From: Mucilaginibacter psychrotolerans
GTDB taxonomy: Bacteria > Bacteroidota > Bacteroidia > Sphingobacteriales > Sphingobacteriaceae
DNA length: 64,000 nucleotides
Direction of reading: 5' to 3'
Assembly: GCF_004519315.1 (NCBI RefSeq)
Contig: NZ_SOZE01000002.1
Location: 1 to 64,000 of the forward strand
A program made the translations under genes and the position numbers. How positions within the stretch are numbered: position 1 is the stretch's first letter; every line of letters starts with the position of its first letter. Below the pieces are notes generated by a model, which did not search any database, was not told where the DNA came from, and was given only the letters and a program-made list of their open reading frames with translations. Shown piece after piece: positions 44,607 to 53,284 of this stretch.

Positions 44607-45032
44607 CTATAATTCTTTTTCCATGACGATTGCCGACACCGGGCACACGTGGCTAAACTCCGACGAGATTTGTATCGCTGTAGGCACCTGCGCGCGATCG
44701 ATTTGTGCGTAGCCTTTATTTTTGAAATAATCGGCAGCGGTTTCTGTGAGCAGGTATAAGGCGGAAAGCCCCTTTTGTTTGCCGGCTGATTCCACCTGGC
44801 CGACGAGCTTGCCTGCAATGCCCTGGCCCCTGCGGCTGGGTAGTACAGCTACCGAGCGCAGCAAACCATAATTGCCGTAAACTTCCATGCCAGCCACACC
44901 AATTATTTCGCTGCCTTCTATCGCTACAAAAAAATCTGGAAGGTTTTCCGACAGATCGTCCACAGGTAAGTTTTCGGCCGTCAAAAGAGCTATTGCTTCT
45001 TTTTGATAAGCGGCTGCGTTTTCGATAGTCAT
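44607..45032 (-). CDS. arsN2: GNAT acetyltransferase, ArsN2 type
   Basis: 141-aa acetyltransferase with the acetyl-CoA loop [17 protein letters not shown] and the later [19 protein letters not shown]. The ATG at 45032 ([10 protein letters not shown]) is preferred over an in-frame start that would extend into the DUF6428 gene. ArsN2 proteins are regularly found in ars operons; the related ArsN1 acetylates the organoarsenical arsinothricin, but the substrate of ArsN2 is not settled. It follows the DUF6428 gene after 8 bp. Confidence 0.83.
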   Translation of the reverse strand: MTIENAAAYQKEAIALLTAENLPVDDLSENLPDFFVAIEGSEIIGVAGMEVYGNYGLLRSVAVLPSRRGQGIAGKLVGQVESAGKQKGLSALYLLTETAADYFKNKGYAQIDRAQVPTAIQISSEFSHVCPVSAIVMEKEL

Positions 45033-45040
45033 TTTTTTGT

Positions 45041-45607
45041 TTAACAGCAGCCACCGCCGGGTGTACAGCATGCTGCCTCCGGCGAAGCCAGGTTTATTAA
45101 TTTGATTTTTGGTTTTTCGGCAACCGGGGCGCAGCATTCTTCGCCTTTATCGTTGGTGCCGCAGCTCCCCCCGCGTTCCTGGGCCTTGCATTGTACCGTA
45201 TCGGGTCGCAGATCAATCAGCAGATTGTCGCCGTCTACGATGAGGTTGTTCGGGAACATTTGCCGGGTATCGAATTGCGAATTGCCGAATTCTATCTTCA
45301 CCGTTCCATCGGCTTCTAATGGCAGCATTTTTTCAACCAGGGTTACGATAGATAGGGCCTTAGCCACTTTCATCGGGCGGGCCTGCGTCTCATTATCCGG
45401 CACCCATAATTGTACAATAATTTCCGTCCATTTATTCATTACACCGCCGCAATCTACAGATGTTATAGGCGCTTGCTTTATCTCGGTGATATGGTATGCG
45501 GCATCCACCAGTTTATCTTCGGCGTAGCGGAACTGCAGGTGCAAGTCCGGGTGTTGTACTAACACGTCCTTAAAAGTTTTCCAGGTTATAGCTTCTGTTA
45601 TATTCAT
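45041..45607 (-). CDS. DUF6428-family protein with cysteine-rich tail
   Basis: 188-aa cytosolic protein of a family found next to arsR in Bacteroidota. The body (residues 1-135) has the conserved VDCGGVMNKWTEIIVQLW segment. The C-terminal 55 residues are rich in cysteine: CKAQERGGSC, GEECCAPV and AACCTPGGGCC at the very end. Clustered vicinal thiols are well suited to bind As(III), so an arsenite-sequestering or delivery role is plausible but untested. A second ArsR-type palindrome overlaps its start codon. Confidence 0.8.
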   Translation of the reverse strand: MNITEAITWKTFKDVLVQHPDLHLQFRYAEDKLVDAAYHITEIKQAPITSVDCGGVMNKWTEIIVQLWVPDNETQARPMKVAKALSIVTLVEKMLPLEADGTVKIEFGNSQFDTRQMFPNNLIVDGDNLLIDLRPDTVQCKAQERGGSCGTNDKGEECCAPVAEKPKIKLINLASPEAACCTPGGGCC

Positions 45608-45626
45608 TGTAATATTGCGATTGAAT
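45601..45626. promoter_or_regulatory. Second ArsR-type operator, overlapping the DUF6428 start
   Basis: This 26-bp stretch agrees with the palindrome upstream of arsR at 21 of 26 positions, including the core GTAATATTGCGATT. It spans the ATG of the DUF6428 gene and most of the arsR-DUF6428 gap. Confidence 0.5.
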
Positions 45627-45640
45627 TGTTCAAAAAATTT

Positions 45641-45970
45641 TTAGCAGCAATTATTCTTGTCGGCGTATGATGCAAACAGGCTGTTAAGCTCCCTTTGCAG
45701 CAGTTTCCATGCGTTGGGCTCAATGCAATAGCAAACGCTTACGCCTTCTATGGTGCCCTGTATCAGTCCGGCATTTTTCAGCTCTTTTAAATGCTGCGAT
45801 ATGGTAGCCTGTGCCAAACCCAGTTCTGTTACAAAATCGCCGCAGATACAGGCATTGGCCCTTATCAGTTCCTGCAAAATGGCAATGCGTGCCGGGTGTG
45901 CAATGGCTTTTAACTGTACAGCAAGCCGGTTTTGCTCTTCGGTATATATCTCTGATTTGGTTGCGCCCAT
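45641..45970 (-). CDS. arsR: ArsR/SmtB-family arsenic-responsive repressor
   Basis: 109-aa winged-helix repressor. The ATG at 45970 (MGATKSEIYT) is used; an in-frame TTG just upstream lies inside the operator. Cys41 and Cys43 (ANACICGDFV) are next to the recognition helix (AQATISQHLKELKNAGLI), as in As(III) sensors. Further cysteines are Cys80/82 and a terminal Cys108-Cys109. Arsenite binding is expected to release the operator. It is the first gene of the ars operon. Confidence 0.94.
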   Translation of the reverse strand: MGATKSEIYTEEQNRLAVQLKAIAHPARIAILQELIRANACICGDFVTELGLAQATISQHLKELKNAGLIQGTIEGVSVCYCIEPNAWKLLQRELNSLFASYADKNNCC

Positions 45971-45996
45971 TATTAATCGCAATATTACGATTAATA
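45971..45996. promoter_or_regulatory. ArsR operator palindrome upstream of arsR
   Basis: A 26-bp near-perfect palindrome of the form TATTAATCGnAATATTnCGATTAATA (n = one mismatched pair) ends directly before the arsR ATG (45968-45970). The position fits autorepression. Confidence 0.75.
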
Positions 45997-46151
45997 ATCG
46001 TCATATAAAAAAATAATTATGCAATATTTTGTAACAAGCCGCAACCCCGGTAATCCTATTATACGCTATACAGCCAAGGTCTCATAAAGCTGTAAGTTAT
46101 TGTGAGGGCCCGCACCTTAAGGGTTCCGTTAAAAAAATCATAAAAAACAAA

Positions 46152-48044
46152 ATGTCTGATTCAATTCTCCAATTCTGGTGGGGGTTGCCGCTATGCGCCG
46201 CCCTTTTTGCGTACAAATTTGTATTGCAGGTGTTTTTTGGTATGATCATCGTTCCTGATGACCGCATTGGTTTAGTTGTTAAAAAATTTACCCTTTATGG
46301 GGACAAGCGGCTGCCGGATGGCCGTATCATTGCCGTAAATGGCGAAGCCGGTATGCAGGGCAAGCCACTTGCCCCGGGCCTTTACTGGCGCATGTGGCCC
46401 TGGCAGTATGCCATTACCATGGAGCATTTTACCGTTATCCCGCAGGATAAGCTGGGCCTGGTGAAAGCAAAAGACGGCGCGCCTATGGATAGTGGCCGTG
46501 TACTGGGTAAACCGGTACCCTGCGATAAGTTCCAGGATTCGCAGGCCTTCCTGGAAAACAACGGGCAAAAAGGCCCGCAGGCGGCCTTCTTAACGCCCGG
46601 TAGTTACCGTATCAATACCTTTCTGTTCGAGATAGACATGGTGCCTATCACTAGGATACAGGAAAATAAAGTAGGTATTGTAACCACGCTGGATGGTGAG
46701 CCTTTGGAAAAAGGCGACATTGCCGGTGGCTCGGTTGCGGGGCACCGTAACTACCAGGACCCGATGGCTTTTATACAAGCCGGCGGCCGCAAAGGCTTGC
46801 AGGAAGACGTTATCCTTGCCGGTACCTATTACCTTAACCCATGGTTTGCCGTGGTTGAGCAGGTAGAGATGATACATATCCACATTGGTTATGTAGGCGT
46901 GGTGAACTCCTTCGAAGGCCCTGAAGGTAAGGATACCAGCGGCGTAGGTTTTACCCATGGTAACATTGTAAAGAAATACGACAAAGGTGTTTGGGACGAG
47001 CCTTTAGACCCGGGCAAGCACCCGGTGAATATTTACACCCACTCGGTAGAGATTGTTCCTACCACCAACATTGTGTTGAACTGGGCGAACAGCCGTACCG
47101 AATCGCACGAGTTGGATAAGCATCTGTGTACGATCAGCGTAAGGTCGCACGATGGTTTTACCTTCAATTTGGACGTATCGCAGATTATCCACATTCCGCG
47201 TAACGATGCGCCAAAGGTTATCGCCCGTTTCGGTAACATGAAAAACCTGGTATCGCAGGTGCTGGAACCTACCATAGCCAACTACTTCCGTAACTCGGCA
47301 CAAAAAAGTGGTGTGATAGAGTTCCTGACCAACCGGTCCGACAGGCAGGAAGATGCCCGCGCGCAGATAGGCAAAGTGTTGGGCGAGTACAACGTGGAAG
47401 GTGTGGATACCCTGATAGGTGACATTGTGCCACCGGAAGCGTTGATGCGTACCCTTACCGACCGTAAAATTGCCGAGCAGGAACGCGTTACCTACGAGAT
47501 ACAAAAGAGCGCGCAAATAGAGCGTAAGGAATTTGAAAGCGCCAAAGCAGGTGCCGATATGCAGCCGGAGGTTGTAAAATCGACCCGGCAGGTAGAAATC
47601 AATACCCAGATGGCAGCTTCTAAAGTGGCTGCTGCAAGGGGTGATGCCGAATCGAGAGTGATCAACGCCAAAGCCGATGCGGAAAATAAAACCATTATTG
47701 CCCGTGCGGATGCCGAAGCCAAAACCATTAACGCCAAAGCCGACGCTGCTGCTACCGAAATGAATGGTAGTGCCGAAGCCGGTAAAATTAAGGCTATAGG
47801 TTTGGCCGAAGCCGAGGTTACCAAACAAAAAACCGAAGCCATGGGTACCGAACAATACGCCATAGTGCGTGTAGCCGAAACCCTGGCCATGAACGGCATA
47901 AAACTGGTGCCTGAGATATTGATAAACGGCCAGAACGGCGGCGGAAACGGTATGATAGATGCCCTGATAGGCAGCGAAATGCTGAAGAAGCTGCAACGCG
48001 AAGCCGACGTAGTGGACATTAAACCAACTAATGATGCGGTGTAA
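46152..48044 (+). CDS. Large SPFH (flotillin-like) protein with four N-terminal repeats
   Basis: 630-aa protein with one N-terminal membrane helix (~13-33). Four repeats of ~60-75 residues follow (about 34-93, 94-166, 167-241, 242-303). Each opens with a motif like PDDRIGLVVKK, PQDKLGLVKAKDG, QENKVGIVTTLDG or IGYVGVVNSFEG and closes with LAPGLYW-type turns. The SPFH domain spans ~304-440. A long Ala/Glu/Lys coiled coil (~460-580) has AEAKTINAKADA repeats, and the tail is gly-rich. The repeat-SPFH-coil order resembles the major vault protein; membrane-raft scaffolding is the known flotillin role. It is monocistronic with a strong terminator. Confidence 0.88.
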   Translation: MSDSILQFWWGLPLCAALFAYKFVLQVFFGMIIVPDDRIGLVVKKFTLYGDKRLPDGRIIAVNGEAGMQGKPLAPGLYWRMWPWQYAITMEHFTVIPQDKLGLVKAKDGAPMDSGRVLGKPVPCDKFQDSQAFLENNGQKGPQAAFLTPGSYRINTFLFEIDMVPITRIQENKVGIVTTLDGEPLEKGDIAGGSVAGHRNYQDPMAFIQAGGRKGLQEDVILAGTYYLNPWFAVVEQVEMIHIHIGYVGVVNSFEGPEGKDTSGVGFTHGNIVKKYDKGVWDEPLDPGKHPVNIYTHSVEIVPTTNIVLNWANSRTESHELDKHLCTISVRSHDGFTFNLDVSQIIHIPRNDAPKVIARFGNMKNLVSQVLEPTIANYFRNSAQKSGVIEFLTNRSDRQEDARAQIGKVLGEYNVEGVDTLIGDIVPPEALMRTLTDRKIAEQERVTYEIQKSAQIERKEFESAKAGADMQPEVVKSTRQVEINTQMAASKVAAARGDAESRVINAKADAENKTIIARADAEAKTINAKADAAATEMNGSAEAGKIKAIGLAEAEVTKQKTEAMGTEQYAIVRVAETLAMNGIKLVPEILINGQNGGGNGMIDALIGSEMLKKLQREADVVDIKPTNDAV

Positions 48045-48076
48045 TTAACGGATCAGCGCAAGCTAGTGATTATTGC

Positions 48077-48112
48077 AAAGGGAGGCGCTGGGAACTGCGC
48101 CTCCCTTTTTTA
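48077..48112 (+). terminator. Terminator of the large SPFH gene
   Basis: GGGAGGCGC (48080-48088) pairs with GCGCCTCCC (48097-48105) around an 8-nt loop and is followed by TTTTTTAT. Confidence 0.9.
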
Positions 48113-48123
48113 TTTCCCCACCA

Positions 48124-48218
48124 CGTCATTGCGAGGCACGAAGCAATCTCTACATAGGACAATCCGCCATGCAAGTCGCCTTGCTTATTGGGAGATTGCT
48201 TCGTTCCTCGCAATGACG
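48124..48218. repeat. Palindromic repeat with 27-bp arms (CGTCATTGCGAGGC type)
   Basis: The arm at 48124-48150 (CGTCATTGCGAGGCACGAAG...) is inverted at 48192-48218. CATTGCGAGG-AAGCAATCTC elements are widespread dispersed repeats in many bacterial phyla. Confidence 0.85.
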
Positions 48219-48259
48219 CGCTGGTTAGAGTGGTGGTGATGAGCTTGCCTCCTTATCCG

Positions 48260-48372
48260 CCACCACGAGATTAGCGTAGCGTATCTCGTGGTGGTCATAG
48301 GGCAAGCTTCCAGCTTGCGTCAGCTGGAAGCTAACCATGTGCGAGCCACGGGCTGGAAGCCCGCGGCAGCGA
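48260..48372. repeat. Two further stacked hairpins before radA
   Basis: CCACCACGAGAT (48260-48271) pairs with its inverse at 48283-48294. AGCTTCCAGCT (48305-48315) pairs with AGCTGGAAGCT (48322-48332), and a third, shorter GGGCTGGAAGCCC follows near 48350. Together with the element at 48124-48218 they fill the 349-bp gap. Confidence 0.7.
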
Positions 48373-48393
48373 AGAGGTGAAATGCTTGCCGCC

Positions 48394-49857
48394 CTACCCA
48401 AACAACAACCCGAACACCTCCTCTATCCGGCCCACCACCTTTACATCGATGGTGTAGCGCGATAGGTCAAGCCGGTTTTTGTCTTTGGCGCCCGAGGGCA
48501 TGTTGTATTTGGAGATGAATATCTGCTCGAAACCCAGTTTCTGCGCTTCGGCAATGCGTTGCTCTACGCGGTTTACGGCGCGGATTTCGCCCGAGAGGCC
48601 AATCTCGCCCGCGAAGCAGGTTTTTGCGGGAATGGGGATATCTTCGTGAGAGGAGATGATAGCAGCGGCAAGACCCAGGTCGATTGCCGGGTCCTCCACG
48701 CGGATGCCGCCGGTGATGTTGAGGAATACATCCTTCGCGCCGAGGCGGAAACCGCAGCGTTTTTCCAGTACGGCGAGCAACATGCTCATACGTTTGGTAT
48801 CGAAGCCGGTTGCCGTACGCTGCGGCGTACCGTAAGCAGACGTGCTAACCAGTGCCTGGGTTTCTATCAGCATGGGGCGCATACCCTCCAAAGTGGCAGA
48901 TATGGTGATGCCGCTCAAGGGTTCATCGCGTTGCGATAATAATATTTCTGAAGGGTTGGAAACCTCGCGCAGGCCCTCGCCCAGCATTTCGTATATGCCC
49001 AGCTCCGATGCCGAACCGAAACGGTTTTTGATGGTGCGCAATATGCGGTACACGTGGTGGCGGTCGCCCTCGAATTGTAAAACGGTATCCACCATGTGTT
49101 CCAGTATCTTTGGTCCGGCTATCATGCCATCTTTGGTGATGTGGCCAATTAAAAACACCGGCGTAGAAGTTTCCTTGGCAAAGCGCAGCAGTTCGGCGGT
49201 ACACTCCCGCACCTGCGATACGCTCCCCGGCGTAGATTCTACATGCGCCGAATGCAGGGTTTGGATGGAATCGATAACCACTAAATCGGGCTGTAATTCT
49301 TCTATCTGCTTGAAGATGTTTTGCGTGGAGGTCTCGGTGAGGATATAGCAATCCGAACCGATTTCGGATTTCGGATGTTCGATTTCGGATTTATTATTGC
49401 TGCCCACTGCTAACTGCCCACTGCCCACGGTGGTTAATCGTTCCGCCCGCATTTTTATCTGGTGGTCGCTTTCCTCGCCCGATACGTAGAGTACTTTAAT
49501 GCCCGGCATATTCAGCGCCAGTTGTAGCATCAGGGTTGATTTACCGATGCCCGGCTCGCCGCCTATCAACACCAATGAGCCTGCAACGATGCCGCCGCCC
49601 AGTACCCGGTTGAATTCTTTATCGGGCGTAAGCAAGCGGTGCTCTTCTTTAACAGTAATATCAGCAACCTGTACCGGTTTATTAGCTCTTACGGATGATG
49701 CCGGACTAGCCTTCCAGGCGGGTACGGATGCGTTGGCTTTTTCCAAAACCTCCTCTACCATGGTGTTCCATGATTGGCATGCAGGGCATTTACCCAGCCA
49801 CTTAGGCGATTCGTAGCCACAGCTCTGGCAGAAATATGCGATTTTAGTTTTAGCCAT
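48394..49857 (-). CDS. radA: DNA repair protein RadA (Sms), with an in-frame insert
   Basis: 487-aa DnaB-like helicase acting in recombination intermediate processing. Features in order: C4 zinc finger (CQSCGYESPKWLGKCPACQ, 10-28), Walker A GGEPGIGKST (99-108), the KNRFG signature (KNRFGSASELG) and a Lon-like C-terminal domain (from ~330). Residues ~142-169 form an extra stretch (VGSGQLAVGSNNKSEIEH and following) absent from normal RadA, where LTxxxxNxxxLTETS would continue directly. Its DNA resembles intergenic repeats of this genome. The insert lies on the surface between two secondary-structure elements and keeps the frame, so the protein is probably functional. Confidence 0.94.
   Translation of the reverse strand: MAKTKIAYFCQSCGYESPKWLGKCPACQSWNTMVEEVLEKANASVPAWKASPASSVRANKPVQVADITVKEEHRLLTPDKEFNRVLGGGIVAGSLVLIGGEPGIGKSTLMLQLALNMPGIKVLYVSGEESDHQIKMRAERLTTVGSGQLAVGSNNKSEIEHPKSEIGSDCYILTETSTQNIFKQIEELQPDLVVIDSIQTLHSAHVESTPGSVSQVRECTAELLRFAKETSTPVFLIGHITKDGMIAGPKILEHMVDTVLQFEGDRHHVYRILRTIKNRFGSASELGIYEMLGEGLREVSNPSEILLSQRDEPLSGITISATLEGMRPMLIETQALVSTSAYGTPQRTATGFDTKRMSMLLAVLEKRCGFRLGAKDVFLNITGGIRVEDPAIDLGLAAAIISSHEDIPIPAKTCFAGEIGLSGEIRAVNRVEQRIAEAQKLGFEQIFISKYNMPSGAKDKNRLDLSRYTIDVKVVGRIEEVFGLLFG
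49351..49434. repeat. Intergenic-type repeat DNA inside radA
   Basis: The segment contains TTCGGATTTCGGATGTTCGA-like words and GCCCACTGCTAACTGCCCAC, which match the styles of repeats at 62800-62830 and 1923-1999/2336-2360. It is 84 bp, a multiple of three, and open in the radA frame. Confidence 0.6.
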
Positions 49858-49968
49858 TGTTCAGATATGCAGATTGCAGATGTGCAAATATGCAGATTAT
49901 TATTGAATGCTAAAAAAAATAGCAATTATTGGCGTGGACGTTGCGTTTAAAATAGTTGGTGAATAGGA

Positions 49969-50113
49969 GGCACCTACGGAGCCTTGTGTCTTTCTTCTGC
50001 TATCCTATAAACACGATACTCCTCCGGAGTGTTTTGTTCGAATTGGTCTTACGCTCCGTTAGGAGCATCGTGTTTATAGAAATTAAAGTACTGTTGTGGG
50101 CTCCGTAGGTGCC
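49969..50113. repeat. Palindromic element with two pairs of nested arms
   Basis: The outer arm GGCACCTACGGAGCC (49969-49983) is inverted at 50099-50113. The inner arm CTATAAACACGAT (50005-50017) is inverted at 50067-50079. CTCCGGAGT and TCCGTTAGGA hairpins lie at the tips. It sits in the 327-bp gap between radA and the permease gene; the remainder of that gap shows only short CAGAT-rich repeats near 49862-49900. Confidence 0.75.
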
Positions 50114-50184
50114 ACCTCTTTAAAAACGATTTTCCGGCAATTATTGGCCGTAATCGAAATGCAGTTACCCAATAACTTTGATAT

Positions 50185-52560
50185 TTATTCGCTACGCAAG
50201 CTTTTAACCGGGTTCATCGCCGCTGTTTTTATGGCCTGGAAGCTGATAGTGAATAGTGCTACGGCTATTACCGCAAAACCAACTATGCCAAACACCCACC
50301 ATTCAACGGTGATGCGGTACGTATAATTTTCCAGCCATTTGTAAGTGATATAGCGTGATAGCGGAACAGCTACCGCGATGGCAATAATAATCAACTTCAG
50401 GAAATCTTTAGACAACAACGCTACGATGGATGCAAGGCCCGCGCCCAGCACCTTGCGGATACCGATTTCTTTTATACGTTGCTCCGCTGCAAACACGGTG
50501 AGGCCAAACAGCCCCAAGCAGCCAACAAAAATAGTGAGTCCGGCGAAAAACAGGATGAAACTTGCCACCCGCTGATCATTCTTATACAAACGATCTATCG
50601 ATTCGTTCAGGAACGTGTACTGAAAGGTACCCTCGGGTTCGTATCCCGCAAATAATTTGCTCGCTTGCTGTATAACGGCCGAAGCTTTACCTGGCGCAAC
50701 TTCTATAAATACGCTAAAGTAACGGTCTTTGGGTTGATACCGGAAAATGAACGGCTCGATATTTGCGTTAAGCGGTTTGTAATTGAAGTTTTTTACCACG
50801 CCTATAATGGTGCCTTTTGCGCCCCAGAATGTCACTTTTTTGCCCACGGCGCTGGTGGTACTGTAGCCCATCCGCTGTGCTGAAGCTTCGTTGATGATGA
50901 AATTGGCGGTATCATTTGTCATTTGAGGTGAAAAGTTGCTACCGCTTAAAAGCTTCATGCCCATTGCCGGGATAAAATCCGGATCGACATTGGCTTGCGT
51001 TATCAGGAACTTATCGTCTTTTTGCATGCCATCCCAATCCACGTAGCTGGTGTTTTCGTCGTTTGCCAGTGACAAGGTTGCCAGCGATGTTGCTTTTACG
51101 CCGGCTATCTTATCCAGGTCGCGTTTATACAAGGCCGCCTTTTCCATGAGTTTACCGCTGAGGCCAACGCGCAGCACCTGTTCTTTATCAAAGCCCAGGT
51201 CCTTATTGCGCATAAAGGTGAGTTGCCGGTACATAAAACACACGCAGATGATCAGTGTGACCGAGATAGCAAACTGCCCCACAACCAGCGTTTGCCTGAA
51301 GAATTTGCCGGCGCGCACCGTTTCGCTTGTTTTAAGTACCCTGGAGGGGTTGAAGGCAGATAGTACGAATGCCGGGTACGAACCTGCCAAAACGCCTACG
51401 ATAACGATGAACCCAACAAAGAAAGGGATAAGCATGGATTGGGATAAACCGGTATCGATATTGGCCCCGGTGAAACTATTAACCAGCGGCTTAAAGATGG
51501 CAATTAAAATGATAGCCACGATACCTGCTATAAAAGCCAATGACAGCGATTCGATTAAGAATTGAAAAATCAGCTGCTTACGCGATGCCCCTGTAACTTT
51601 GCGTACGCCAACTTCAACAGAACGTTTAAGCGAGCGGGCGGTTGACAGGTTGATAAAGTTTACGCAGGCGATGATGAGTAACAGTAAGCCCACACCCAGG
51701 AATATACGGATGTATTTGATGTTGCTCCTTTTGCCCCAATCGGTTTTGAAATCAAACTCCGAATACAAATACTGGGCTTTTAGCGGTTGCAGCAGCAGCA
51801 GGTCGGCGGTATCGTTATTATAGGCATGCAGTCGTTTGGCCAATTTAGCTTCCAGCGCTGTTACGTTTGTGCCGCGTTTTAGCTGAATATACGTGTGGTA
51901 ATTGTTGCTGTTCCATTTGTAAGACCACTCGTCTGTTTTAAACAGGTACGCCAGCGGCAACAGGATATCAAATTGGATGCTGGAATTTGCCGGCACATTT
52001 TTAGCGATGCCTGTCAGTTTAAAATCGTACTGGTTATTTAGGCGAAAGACCTGCCCGATAATATTGGGGTTACTGCGCCAATTGGCCCCGAAATATTGTT
52101 CCGCAATTTTTTCGGTTATCACAATCCCATCGGTACCGTCCAAAGCCGTGCTGGGGTTACCCTTTATAAGCGGGAAATTAAATACCTTGAAAATGCTGTT
52201 ATCGGTCAATTGGATGCTGGCTTGATCGTGCACCTGTTGCCCGTTTTTAAGCGAGCCGCCCCAACTGCAGAAGCGTACGGTATTGGCTATCTCCGGGAAA
52301 TCTTTTTGCAGTGCCGGTGCCAGCGGCCCGGGGGTTACGGCAACATTGTACATAGTGCCGGCCTGGTTTTGCTTTTCGGTGATGCGGTAAATATGGTCGA
52401 TGTTGTTGTGGAAGGTGTCCTGCTGCCATTCGTCCCATACGTATAAGCTGATAATGAGGCAACAGGCCATACTGATAGCAAGCCCAATGATGTTTACCGA
52501 AGAGAAAACGATGTTTTTCCGGATGTTGCGAAACGCGACTTTTAAATTAAACAGCAGCAT
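50185..52560 (-). CDS. MacB/FtsX-type ABC transporter permease
   Basis: 791-aa inner-membrane protein with the duplicated layout of Bacteroidota MacB-like permeases. The first membrane helix (~20-42) is followed by a MacB_PCD periplasmic domain, an FtsX block of three helices (~285-420), a second periplasmic domain and a final FtsX block (~670-780) with QRIKEIGIRKVLGAG. The first FtsX block has the related SVEVGVRKVTGASR. No ATPase gene is adjacent, so the partner lies elsewhere. Substrates of this class range from peptides to lipoproteins; none can be assigned. Confidence 0.9.
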   Translation of the reverse strand: MLLFNLKVAFRNIRKNIVFSSVNIIGLAISMACCLIISLYVWDEWQQDTFHNNIDHIYRITEKQNQAGTMYNVAVTPGPLAPALQKDFPEIANTVRFCSWGGSLKNGQQVHDQASIQLTDNSIFKVFNFPLIKGNPSTALDGTDGIVITEKIAEQYFGANWRSNPNIIGQVFRLNNQYDFKLTGIAKNVPANSSIQFDILLPLAYLFKTDEWSYKWNSNNYHTYIQLKRGTNVTALEAKLAKRLHAYNNDTADLLLLQPLKAQYLYSEFDFKTDWGKRSNIKYIRIFLGVGLLLLIIACVNFINLSTARSLKRSVEVGVRKVTGASRKQLIFQFLIESLSLAFIAGIVAIILIAIFKPLVNSFTGANIDTGLSQSMLIPFFVGFIVIVGVLAGSYPAFVLSAFNPSRVLKTSETVRAGKFFRQTLVVGQFAISVTLIICVCFMYRQLTFMRNKDLGFDKEQVLRVGLSGKLMEKAALYKRDLDKIAGVKATSLATLSLANDENTSYVDWDGMQKDDKFLITQANVDPDFIPAMGMKLLSGSNFSPQMTNDTANFIINEASAQRMGYSTTSAVGKKVTFWGAKGTIIGVVKNFNYKPLNANIEPFIFRYQPKDRYFSVFIEVAPGKASAVIQQASKLFAGYEPEGTFQYTFLNESIDRLYKNDQRVASFILFFAGLTIFVGCLGLFGLTVFAAEQRIKEIGIRKVLGAGLASIVALLSKDFLKLIIIAIAVAVPLSRYITYKWLENYTYRITVEWWVFGIVGFAVIAVALFTISFQAIKTAAMNPVKSLRSE

Positions 52561-52762
52561 AATGATATCAATAATAAGATTTGCGATAGCGACCGGATGA
52601 TTGGCGTCAATACAGATGCCAATACGAAAATCGGCGTAATTAAGCTGTTTTTAAAGGGTTGATAGAACGTAACTGTACGATATCGTGCAGTATTTGTTCG
52701 CTTGCGTGCAGATTGGCTGGGTTTTTTGGCGCAAAAATACCTGGGCTGTATTTCCGGTGCGC

Positions 52763-53284
52763 TTATTTCGGCCAGGGGAATTTCGCCTGTTCTTTTGGAA
52801 TCGCCGGAGGGTTTTGGAATGTGGTTTCCAATTTTGCTGGTTTTTTTGCCGGCTTTAGTGCCGTATGCCGGTATATGCTATCCAGCCAGCGGATAGTATT
52901 AAGTACTGAGTCGCCAGCGTGGAAATCCCTAACCAAGCGGCGTTTGCCGTTCTTCCAATAAACAATCAGCTCATAAGTAGGGATATCCGCTATATGCCTG
53001 TCTACGATGGCGTCTACGCTTTTGAATCTAACCGATGCCAATTTGCGATTAAGCGTGTTCCAGGTTGCGGTATCAATAGTGCCTTCGTAATAATTAAGGT
53101 TGCGGATACCTGGGCGGCCATAATAGGTTAAATGCAAGGTGCTATCAATTGCGGTAGCCGCACCGCCAGTACTCCAGTAACCGGAATGGGCAACCTCCAC
53201 TTTTATGATTTCATTGATTCGTTTTGCCGGTTTATGGCAGCCTGACAGTGTTATCGATAAAACCAGAATGGCAAATTTTCGCAT
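52763..53284 (-). CDS. Lipoprotein of unknown function, DUF6438-like
   Basis: 173-aa protein starting MRKFAILVLSITLSGCHK (ATG 53284); LSGC is a lipobox, so it is likely membrane-anchored. The body has a GTIDTATWNTLNRKLASVRF helix and an IPTYELIVYWKNGK strand pair, like DUF6438 proteins, although the N-terminal cysteines of that family are missing. A Pro/Lys-rich C-terminal tail follows. The function is unknown and the gene stands alone. Confidence 0.65.
   Translation of the reverse strand: MRKFAILVLSITLSGCHKPAKRINEIIKVEVAHSGYWSTGGAATAIDSTLHLTYYGRPGIRNLNYYEGTIDTATWNTLNRKLASVRFKSVDAIVDRHIADIPTYELIVYWKNGKRRLVRDFHAGDSVLNTIRWLDSIYRHTALKPAKKPAKLETTFQNPPAIPKEQAKFPWPK

Noticed and set aside
44588..44818. 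N-terminal extension of Acr3
   Set aside because: The 77 residues overlap the GNAT gene and show no membrane helix or family similarity.
47004..47996. 330-codon minus-strand frame inside the large SPFH gene
   Set aside because: It is the mirror of the Ala/Glu/Lys coiled coil, giving a Gly/Phe-rich sequence without any recognisable domain.
46152..48044. True vault-particle gene
   Set aside because: The protein has a membrane helix and only about four repeats; it is kept as an architectural resemblance, not as an orthologue of major vault protein.
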